Shown here: in pieces, positions 57,746 through 64,000 of the stretch
Layout of the letters: the number at the start of each line of letters is the position of its first letter
Position numbering within the stretch: position 1 is the stretch's first letter
From: Solimonas sp.
GTDB taxonomy: Bacteria; Pseudomonadota; Gammaproteobacteria; Nevskiales; Nevskiaceae
Length of the DNA: 64,000 bases
Assembly: GCA_030149365.1 (NCBI GenBank)
Contig: JASBRP010000069.1
Location: 62,001-126,000, forward strand
Reading direction: 5' to 3'
Translations under genes and position numbers: made by a program
Notes under the pieces: model-generated
What the model was told of the DNA's origin: nothing
The model's database searches: none
Seen by the model: the letters and a program-made list of their open reading frames with translations, nothing else

Positions 57746-58069
57746 TCAGCCCAGTTCGGCGCTGCGTTGCTCGGCCTTCTGCACGGTCGCTTCGTCGCTG
57801 GGCGAGCTGAAACCGTCCTCGCGCAGGCGCCGTCGCATCTCGCGCTTCCAGGCCTCGGCGCTACGGTCCGGTGTCTCCAGCGCCCGGGTGTAGCGTTCCT
57901 CCAGACGGTGGAAGGCGGCGACGTCGGCATAGGCTTGCAGCAGCTTGCGCTTGTAGCGCTCGGTCTCGCGTTGCTTCGCGGCGGAAATATAGGTGAACCA
58001 GCCAGTGACCAGGCTACCGAGGACGGCGAAGCCCCCTGCCACCAGCGATAGCGTCAGTGCGTCGCTCAT
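57746..58069 (-). CDS. Small membrane protein with coiled coil
   Basis: A 107-residue protein with a membrane segment (about 5-28) and a charged helical tail rich in Arg, Glu and Lys (AAKQRETERYKRKLLQAY), a likely coiled coil on the cytoplasmic side. No family recognised. Located 35 bases upstream of the secreted protein gene in the same direction. Confidence 0.7.
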   Translation of the reverse strand: MSDALTLSLVAGGFAVLGSLVTGWFTYISAAKQRETERYKRKLLQAYADVAAFHRLEERYTRALETPDRSAEAWKREMRRRLREDGFSSPSDEATVQKAEQRSAELG

Positions 58070-58169
58070 TTGCGATTCCTTTGTGGCGATATGGAGAATA
58101 GCAAGTGCGGTCGGCCGGGGGCGGGGAAAGCTGTCGCCGAGGCTTTCCGGCCCAGTTGGCGGATTGCCG

Positions 58170-59687
58170 CTACTTCACCCTGAGCAATTCGATATCGAAG
58201 ATCAGGGTCTGGCCGGGCTTGATCCGGGTGCCGGCCCCGCGCTCGCCATAGGCCAGTTCCGGTGGGATGAAGAAGCGATACTTGGCGCCGGCCTGCATCA
58301 GCTGCAGGCCCTCGGTCCAGCCCGGGATGACATGGTCCAGCAGGATGCTGACCGGCTCGTCGCCCGGATATGAGCTGTCGAATTCCTGGCCGTCGATCAG
58401 CTTCCCTCGGTAGTGCACCACGACCGTGCTCTGCGGATCGGGACGCCGGCCCTGCCCCTTGCGGAGGATCTGGTACTGCAGGCCGCTGGCCGTGACTTTC
58501 ACGCCACGTCTCCTGGCATTCTCTGCCAGGAAGCGCTTCGACTTTTCCTGCTCCAGTTCCCGCGTCTGGCCCGAGCTTGCATCCAGCGCCTTGGCAATCC
58601 TGTAGTCCAGGATGCGCATTTCCATCCGCTCCGTCATCCGGCGTACCCCGTCTCCCGGATAGGACGGATGCGACATGCTTATTGCAACCATCTTGGCCAG
58701 CAGCGGTGGAACGACCTGCGTGTACTCGGACACCGTGCTGTGGATGGGCTCTCCCGCGGCATCGTAGAAGATGGTCACGTAAAGGATGTCCGTGATCGAC
58801 TCCCGCAGGTTGTTGCGGATCGAGAAGACGTACTCGGAGTCTCGACTGTGAAGGTTCTTCCAGTCGAGATTCCGGATGATGACGCCATCGGTGGCCTTCG
58901 CCTCCACGGGCGTGGACGTCGTTGAAGATGGCGCGGATATGGACGCCAGGGGCATGGGATCGGACCGCTGCGACAGGAGGCGGCGGATCCGGGAGGCAGG
59001 CACGGCGAAATTGAGATTCTGGCCATCGCTGAAGGTGGCCACCGCGACGCCCACGACCTTGCCGGAACTGTCCAGGATCGGTCCGCCGCTGCTGCCTGGC
59101 GAAAGGGGAGCGGTGAGCTGCAACCAGTTGCCGTCATCCAGCTTGCGCAGGCCGCTGATGATGCCTTGCGAGAAAGTGCCTTCCAAGCCTTCCGGATTAC
59201 CCACGGCATACACGGTATCGCCGATGCTGACGGAGTCATCCGCAGCCAACGGCAACGGGGTGGCGCTGGCCCTGGATATCTTCAGCAGTGCCAGGTCCTG
59301 TGCCTCGTCGATGGCGGAGATACCGGCGATGTCCAGCTTCGCCTTCTGCCCGACCAGCTTGACGTAGCCGCTGGAGGCTCCCCGGATCACATGCAGGTTC
59401 GTGGCCACCGTGTCTGGCGTCACGAAGAAGCCGCTGCCGAGCGAGACCGGCTGCCCGCCGGCGTCCTGCAGGATCAACAGCACGACGGAAGGAAAGGTCT
59501 GGCGGGCGATGTCGCGCGCCGATTCGGCAAGCGCCGGATACGGCAGCATCGAGACGAGAAGCAGGGCCAGGATGCCGAGCCCCATGCGGCGGCAGGAGGA
59601 TGTGATCATCGCGAGTCGGTCGGAAGTCCGTCGGCAGGATGCGCCGCGAGCTTTTTGCGGGCAACCTGAATCCGGCATCAGGTTCAC
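58170..59687 (-). CDS. Trypsin-like protease fused to FKBP-type peptidyl-prolyl isomerase
   Basis: A two-domain exported protein of about 505 residues. After a signal segment (GILALLLVSMLPYPALA-E) comes an S1C protease domain with triad residues in TNLHVIRG, AQDLALLKI and LSPGSSGGPIL; no PDZ domain follows. A middle beta domain (around the FSIRNNLRESITDILYVTIFYD block) and a Glu/Lys coiled segment precede a C-terminal FKBP domain (VVVHYRGKLIDGQEFDSS ... FFIPPELAYGERGAG ... LIFDIELL). The GTG ending at 59687 is chosen for a GGAGG site 8 bases upstream; ATG at 59609 gives a shorter N-region but no ribosome site. Likely periplasmic chaperone-protease. Confidence 0.82.
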   Translation of the reverse strand: MNLMPDSGCPQKARGASCRRTSDRLAMITSSCRRMGLGILALLLVSMLPYPALAESARDIARQTFPSVVLLILQDAGGQPVSLGSGFFVTPDTVATNLHVIRGASSGYVKLVGQKAKLDIAGISAIDEAQDLALLKISRASATPLPLAADDSVSIGDTVYAVGNPEGLEGTFSQGIISGLRKLDDGNWLQLTAPLSPGSSGGPILDSSGKVVGVAVATFSDGQNLNFAVPASRIRRLLSQRSDPMPLASISAPSSTTSTPVEAKATDGVIIRNLDWKNLHSRDSEYVFSIRNNLRESITDILYVTIFYDAAGEPIHSTVSEYTQVVPPLLAKMVAISMSHPSYPGDGVRRMTERMEMRILDYRIAKALDASSGQTRELEQEKSKRFLAENARRRGVKVTASGLQYQILRKGQGRRPDPQSTVVVHYRGKLIDGQEFDSSYPGDEPVSILLDHVIPGWTEGLQLMQAGAKYRFFIPPELAYGERGAGTRIKPGQTLIFDIELLRVK

Positions 59688-59716
59688 GGCGATCACCTCC
59701 AATGCGCGGGCGGCAT

Positions 59717-61018
59717 TCAATCCGCCAGCCGCTGCCCCTTCGTCTCGATCACCCAGGGCATCAGCAGCAGCGCCGCCAGCGGCACCACGCCGACCCAGAA
59801 CAGCACGCCCACCGCGGCATCCACGCCCTGCGCGGCGATGACGCCGACCAGGAAGGGGCCGACGGCGGCGAACACGCGGCCGGCGTTGTAGCAGAAGCCG
59901 GCGCCGGTGCCGCGCAGGCGCGTGGGGAACAGCTCCGGGAGGTAGTAGGTGAAGCTGCCGAACACGCCGAACACCGACAGGCCGATGGCGAAGTACAGGT
60001 AAAGGCGCGTCTCACCCGGCAGGTCCAGGCCGAAGGTGGCGAAGATCGCCGCGGCGGAGGCGGCGAAGTAGATGCCGAACATCGCGCGCCGGCCCAGCAG
60101 CTTGGCGGCGGGGATGGTCAGCAGCGTGCCGATCAGGCCGCCGAAGTTGAAGGCGGCGGTGGCGGTGAGCTTCCAGTTCTCCACCAGGGCCAGCGTGCCG
60201 GCCTTGTCCAGGCCGCGTAGCGCGGCCTCGGTCTGCGCCAGGCCAGCGGAGACCACGGGGATGAAGGCATTGCAGCTCCACCAGGTGATCAGCGCCACCA
60301 GCGCCATCAGGAAGCCGCTGATGGTGTAGCGCCGCACCTCGGGGCCGAACAGCTCGGCGATGCGCGGCGGCTGCGTGGTCTGGCGCACCTGCGTCCAGCG
60401 CTCCGGCTCCTTGAGGAACAGGCGCACGATGAAGGCCACGGCCGCCGGCAACAGGCCGAACAGGAAGACATAGCGCCAGGAGGTCTCGGGGCTGGCGGCC
60501 ATCCAGTTGCCCGCCACCTGGAAGTTGACGAAGGTGGCCAGGAACAGGCCGAAGGGCGCGGCGGTGTAGAGCAGGGCGCCGGCCTCCACGCGTTTGTCCT
60601 CCGGCACCACCTCCGCGACCATCGAGGCACCAGCGGCCCACTCGCCGCCGATGCCCAGGCTGGCGACGATGCGGAACACCAGCAGCATCCAGATGTTGTC
60701 GGCAAAGGCACAGGCGGCGGTGCCCAGCGCGTACATCAGCATGGTCAGCAGCAGCGTGCGGGTGCGGCCGATGCGGTCGCAGACCCAGCCGAAGATGATG
60801 CCGCCGGCGGCCCAGCCCAGCAGCAGCACGGAGGTAAGGATGCCGGTCCAGTACAACGTGGCCTGCTTGGCCTCGGGCGAGCCGATGGGCAAGCCCAGCA
60901 AGGTCGGCACGCAGTTGGGTGCGACGTAGTTGAACAGCAGGCTGTCGAAGATATCGAAGCCCCAGCCCAGCCAGGCGGCGAACAGGACGGTCCACTGGTA
61001 GCGGGTCATGCCGAGCAT
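59717..61018 (-). CDS. MFS transporter (sialic acid/aromatic acid:H+ symporter-like)
   Basis: A 433-residue twelve-segment permease. Loop motifs GWVCDRIGRTRTLLLT (between TM2 and TM3) and RIVASLGIGGEWAAGASMVAEVVPEDKR are typical of the sugar/aromatic acid:proton symporter group. ATG ending at 61018 (MLGMTRYQW) follows a CCAGAGG site; the longer frame to 61063 lacks one. Substrate cannot be told. No catabolic operon is nearby, and a REP pair separates it from the next transporter. Confidence 0.88.
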   Translation of the reverse strand: MLGMTRYQWTVLFAAWLGWGFDIFDSLLFNYVAPNCVPTLLGLPIGSPEAKQATLYWTGILTSVLLLGWAAGGIIFGWVCDRIGRTRTLLLTMLMYALGTAACAFADNIWMLLVFRIVASLGIGGEWAAGASMVAEVVPEDKRVEAGALLYTAAPFGLFLATFVNFQVAGNWMAASPETSWRYVFLFGLLPAAVAFIVRLFLKEPERWTQVRQTTQPPRIAELFGPEVRRYTISGFLMALVALITWWSCNAFIPVVSAGLAQTEAALRGLDKAGTLALVENWKLTATAAFNFGGLIGTLLTIPAAKLLGRRAMFGIYFAASAAAIFATFGLDLPGETRLYLYFAIGLSVFGVFGSFTYYLPELFPTRLRGTGAGFCYNAGRVFAAVGPFLVGVIAAQGVDAAVGVLFWVGVVPLAALLLMPWVIETKGQRLAD

Positions 61019-61066
61019 GGCGTGCCTCTGGGAGAAGTAGAGATCAACAACCGAACCGTTCACATC

Positions 61067-61140
61067 GAGTAGCGCCGCGAAGCGTCGCGTATCGAGAGGC
61101 CTCGGCGCGTGCCTCGATACGCACGCTTACGCGGCTACTC
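61067..61140. repeat. GTAG-headed inverted repeat between transporter genes
   Basis: 61067-61096 (GAGTAGCGCCGCGAAGCGTC ... GTATCGAG) and 61113-61140 (inverse of GAGTAGCCGCGTAAGCGTGC ... GTATCGAG) are imperfect inverted copies with two single-base indels. A further GTAG-headed class beyond those near 2304 and 31881. Both units could fold into hairpins. Confidence 0.75.
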
Positions 61141-61170
61141 GGCATGAACGGGTTGAGGTAGACGCCATGA

Positions 61171-62463
61171 TCAAAGCACATCGTCCTTGGTCTCGCGCGT
61201 GGCCCACAGCGCGGCCAGCGTCAGCAGCGCGGCGGCGCTGAGATACCAGCCCACGGTATGCAGGCCGTACTTCGTCGCCAGCGTGGTGGCGATGTAGGGC
61301 GCCAGCGACGCGCCGAAGATGCCGGCGAGGTTGAAGGTCAGCGAGGAGCCGGTGTAGCGCACGGCGGTGGGGAACAGCTCTGACAGCACCGTACCCAGGG
61401 GTCCGTAGGTCATGCCCATCAGCGCCAGGCCCAGGGCCAGGAAGGCGACCACGCCGGGCAGGCTGCCGCTGCCGAACAGCGGCGCGAACAGCAGGCCATA
61501 GGCGGCAATCCCGGCGCTGACCCACATCAGCGTACGGCGGCGGCCGTGGCGGTCGGCCAGCACGGCGGAGACCGGGATCGTCAGTGCGAAGAACAGCACC
61601 GCGAACAGCTGGATCATCAGGAATTCCTGGCGCTTGTAGCCCAGGGCGCTGGTTCCCCAGGTCAGCGCGAACACCGTCATCAGGTAGAACAGCACGAAGG
61701 TGGCGATGGCCGCCACCGTGCCCAGCACCAGCGCGCGGCCGTGTTCGCGGAACACGGTGAGCATCGGCACCTCCACGCGCTCGGCATGGTCGATGGCCTT
61801 CTGGAACACCGGCGTCTCGCTGATCGACAGGCGCACCCACAGGCCCACCAGCACCAGCAGGCTGCTGGCGACGAAGGGGATGCGCCAGCCCCAGCCGAAG
61901 AACTGCTCGTCGGTCAGCGTCTCCGCCAGGATCAGGAAGGAGCCGCCGGACAGGATGAAGCCGATGGGCGCGCCGAGCTGCGGGAACATGCCGTACCAGG
62001 CGCGCTTGCCCGGCGGGGCGTTCTCGGTGGCCAGCAGCACCGCGCCGCCCCATTCGCCGCCCAGGCCCAGGCCCTGGCCGAAGCGGCACAGCGCCAGCAG
62101 GGCAGGGGCCAGCACGCCGATCTGCGCGTAAGTGGGCAGCAGGCCGATGGCGACGGTGGACAGGCCCATGGTCAGCAGCGCCGCCACCAGGGTGGCCTTG
62201 CGGCCGATGCGGTCGCCGAAGTGGCCGAACAGCGCAGAACCGATCGGCCGCGCGAAGAAGGCGATGGCGAAGGTCGCCAGCGACTGCAGCGTGGCGGAGG
62301 TGGGGTCGGCCGCGGGGAAGAACAGCTTGGGGAACACCAGCACCGCGGCGGTGGCGTAGATGTAGAAGTCGAAGAACTCGATCGTGGTGCCGATCAGGCT
62401 CGCGAACAGCACCTTGCCCGGCGAATTGCCGGCCGGTGCCGCGCCTGCTGCGCTGTTGCTCAT
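61171..62463 (-). CDS. MFS transporter, MHS (metabolite:H+ symporter) family
   Basis: A 430-residue twelve-segment permease with the MHS signatures [21 protein letters not shown] and [38 protein letters not shown]. The start ATG ending at 62463 has a strong GAGGGGAAAGGG site. MHS members import dicarboxylates, shikimate, proline betaine and related acids; no specificity is inferable. It lies 55 bases downstream of thrB on the same strand. Confidence 0.92.
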   Translation of the reverse strand: MSNSAAGAAPAGNSPGKVLFASLIGTTIEFFDFYIYATAAVLVFPKLFFPAADPTSATLQSLATFAIAFFARPIGSALFGHFGDRIGRKATLVAALLTMGLSTVAIGLLPTYAQIGVLAPALLALCRFGQGLGLGGEWGGAVLLATENAPPGKRAWYGMFPQLGAPIGFILSGGSFLILAETLTDEQFFGWGWRIPFVASSLLVLVGLWVRLSISETPVFQKAIDHAERVEVPMLTVFREHGRALVLGTVAAIATFVLFYLMTVFALTWGTSALGYKRQEFLMIQLFAVLFFALTIPVSAVLADRHGRRRTLMWVSAGIAAYGLLFAPLFGSGSLPGVVAFLALGLALMGMTYGPLGTVLSELFPTAVRYTGSSLTFNLAGIFGASLAPYIATTLATKYGLHTVGWYLSAAALLTLAALWATRETKDDVL

Positions 62464-62518
62464 CCCTTTCCCCTCTTTGGCGCGGTTCCGCCTCTGCCGG
62501 GCGGCGTCGCTGCAGTGC

Positions 62519-63457
62519 TCAGAATGCCGGCGGCGGCGTGTTGCGGTGATGCTCCAGGACCCGGCGGTACTGGTTGGGGTCCTTGATGTGGACCATGTCG
62601 CCGCCGCGCGGGAACACCCAGTCATGCAGGCGCGACAGCCAGAAGCGCAGCGCCGCCGCACGCAGCACCAGCGGCCAGGCGGCGCGCTCGGCGGCGGTCA
62701 GCTCGCGGCGGCTGCGGTAGGCCGACAGCATCGCCTCCCAGCGCGCCGGGTTCAGCTCGCCGTCGGAGCCGAAGCACCAGTCGTTGAGCGTCACCGCCAG
62801 GTCGTAGGCCAGCGAGTCGTTGCAGGCGTAGTAGAAGTCGATCACGCCGGTCAGGCGCTGGTCCACGAACAGCACGTTGTCGCGGAACAGGTCGGCATGG
62901 ATCACGCCCTGCGGCAGGCCCGCCAGGTCCAGGGTCTCCTGTGCCGCCAGCTCGTCCTCGATCAGGGCGCGGGCGTCGGCGTCCACCTTGGGGGCGATCA
63001 GCCGGCCGGTCTCGCGGCGCCAGGCCGCGCCGCGCGAATTCTCGCAGCGGCCGGAATAGGACTGGCCGTCGATATGCAGCTCGGCCAGGGCGCGGCCCAC
63101 CTGCCGGCACTGCTCGATGTCGGGGAACAGCACGCTCTGGCCGGTCAGGCGCCGCACCAGGGCAGCGGGCTTGCCGTTGAGCGTGGTCAGCGTCTGGCCG
63201 TCATGGGTATGGGCCGGCATGGCGCCGGGGAACCCCCGGGTGGCCAGGTGCTCCATCAGGCCCAGGAAGAACGGCAGGTCGGCGTAGTTCAGGCGCTCGA
63301 ACAGGGTCAGCACCCAGCGCCCGTCGCCGGTATCCACGAAGTAGTTGGTGTTCTCCACCCCCTCGCCGATGCCCTGGAAGCCGAGCAGCTCCCCGACGGG
63401 GTACTGGCGCAGGAATTCCTGCAGTTCGCTGTGGCTGACCTTGGTGAAGACGGACAT
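62519..63457 (-). CDS. thrB: Homoserine kinase, APH-fold type (ThrB-II)
   Basis: A 312-residue kinase of the aminoglycoside phosphotransferase fold that phosphorylates homoserine for threonine synthesis. Motifs: [44 protein letters not shown], the catalytic loop [14 protein letters not shown] (HxDxxxxN) and the metal site [19 protein letters not shown]. It differs from the GHMP-type ThrB of enteric bacteria; this second type is usual in xanthomonads and pseudomonads. thrA and thrC are not adjacent. Confidence 0.93.
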   Translation of the reverse strand: MSVFTKVSHSELQEFLRQYPVGELLGFQGIGEGVENTNYFVDTGDGRWVLTLFERLNYADLPFFLGLMEHLATRGFPGAMPAHTHDGQTLTTLNGKPAALVRRLTGQSVLFPDIEQCRQVGRALAELHIDGQSYSGRCENSRGAAWRRETGRLIAPKVDADARALIEDELAAQETLDLAGLPQGVIHADLFRDNVLFVDQRLTGVIDFYYACNDSLAYDLAVTLNDWCFGSDGELNPARWEAMLSAYRSRRELTAAERAAWPLVLRAAALRFWLSRLHDWVFPRGGDMVHIKDPNQYRRVLEHHRNTPPPAF

Positions 63458-63789
63458 AAAAGGGGGCGGATGGCCGGGAAGAGGAGGGATTAGAGCAAAG
63501 TCCCTGGGCTGCCGTCATCCGCAAGCTTGGCTCCCCTCGCCCGCTTGCGGCAGAGGGGTGGGGGTGATCCGCCGCGCTTTGGCGATGCTTAAATGGCATC
63601 GCCTGCGGTGGATTACGGGCGGCCATGGATGGCCGCCCCGGGGTTCAATGGGAGCGCAGAGGCCCCGCCATGGATGGCGTTCCAGCTGCTTGGGGGAGAT
63701 TCAGGGGCTGGCCAATTGCCGAGGGTTCCCCCTCTCCCGGCCCTTCGGGCCACCCTCTCCCACGAGGGGAGAGGGTAAGAGAGCCGCCC
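63458..63789. repeat. Repeat-filled intergenic region between thrB and trkH
   Basis: No gene is supported in these 332 bases. They hold a degenerate CCCTCG/GAGGGG unit (63530-63570), two CCATGGATGG palindromes (63618-63637, GGCGGCCAT-GG-ATGGCCGCC; 63666-63679, CGCCAT-GG-ATGGCG), and a CCCTCTCC-type pair (63729-63774: CCCTCTCCCGGCCCTTCGGG and ACCCTCTCCCACGAGGGGAG). The last part may terminate trkH or thrB-side transcripts. Confidence 0.75.
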
Positions 63790-64000
63790 CTACCTTCTCC
63801 AGAACGCCGGCGTGAACAGCACCAGCAGGGTAAAGACCTCCAGGCGCCCCGCCAGCATGGCGAAGATCATGACCCACTTGCCGAAGGCGCTGACGCTGGC
63901 GACGTTTGCATTGACCTCGCCCAGGCCGGGGCCGGCGTTGTTGATGCTGGCGGCCACGGCGGAGAAGGCGGTGATGCCATCCATGCCGGTCAGCAGCATC
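63790..64000 (-). CDS. trkH: Potassium uptake protein TrkH, C-terminal end (partial)
   Basis: About 69 residues at the 3' end of a larger gene that continues beyond the window. The sequence contains the fourth pore-loop type segment SAVAASINNAGPGLGEV with the selectivity-filter-like NNAGPG, followed by NVASVSAFGKWVMIFAMLAGRLEVFTLLVLFTPAFWRR, matching the TrkH/KtrB C-terminus that ends F(W)RR. TrkH forms the K+ channel subunit with TrkA. Only the end is visible, so length and start cannot be judged. Confidence 0.9.
   Translation of the reverse strand, partial: MLLTGMDGITAFSAVAASINNAGPGLGEVNANVASVSAFGKWVMIFAMLAGRLEVFTLLVLFTPAFWRR

Noticed and set aside
61067-61140. Attenuator or terminator of the first MFS gene
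   Set aside because: It lies upstream of that gene's start and between two same-strand genes and has no T-tract; its GTAG head and inverted-pair layout fit a REP better.

Overview
The window is high-GC, densely coded bacterial chromosome with no plasmid, phage, tRNA or rRNA signature. The gene content is gammaproteobacterial: type IV pilus operon pilMNOPQ followed by aroK and divergent from a class A PBP, plus purEK, apaG, mutM, hemW, rdgB, rph, msrPQ and sufE/sufT. A Marinobacter-type two-domain fatty acyl-CoA reductase and a RoxA/LoxA-like dihaem cytochrome make a Nevskiales/Solimonadaceae-like or xanthomonad-related environmental organism the best guess; this placement is inference from gene content only.

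Layout. 1-2.3 kb: end of a GldG-like/DUF4340 ABC-system operon, then mutM and a small membrane protein. 2.3-8.2 kb: glutathione peroxidase, an Old Yellow Enzyme gene with a TetR-type palindrome at its start, apaG, a 273-bp MITE-like element abutting apaG and sufT, a SIMPL protein and purEK. 8.3-19.1 kb: orphan ParA, DegV, aroK, the pil operon and PBP1A. 19.1-24 kb: gltA, a malic enzyme remnant, rpmE (type B), hemW, rdgB and rph. 24-33.2 kb: a penicillin/AHL acylase lipoprotein, msrQP, sufE, stomatin/NfeD pair, a hemolysin III-like protein with no ordinary start codon, PPK2, a TIP30-like Rossmann protein and a HIT protein.

33.3-39.8 kb is the most unusual block: five closely packed or overlapping co-directional genes encoding a large dihaem RoxA-like cytochrome, a YdjM-like membrane protein, a second dihaem protein, a mono-haem protein with a calcium-loop motif and a polytopic membrane protein with a THAH motif. 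I do not recognise it as a described electron-transfer system. It is followed by a beta-barrel/SH3b fusion, a small SH3b protein and the fatty acyl-CoA reductase.

43.6-53.7 kb: aroG, DUF3187, a divergent pirin/LysR pair, a NemR-like TetR, mgtE, TauE/SafE, a hotdog protein, a complete REP-associated transposase (RAYT) unit, a transglutaminase-like protein, DUF2238 and a second LysR. 53.8-64 kb: small secreted proteins, hydrolases, a trypsin-FKBP fusion, two MFS transporters, thrB and the 3' end of trkH.

Several families of small palindromic repeats decorate the intergenic spaces: GTAG-headed REPs in at least four sequence classes, CCCTCTCC-type inverted repeats, a GGGAATC heptamer array and CCATGGATGG palindromes. 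One REP class exactly flanks the RAYT, which is the likely mobiliser of at least that class.
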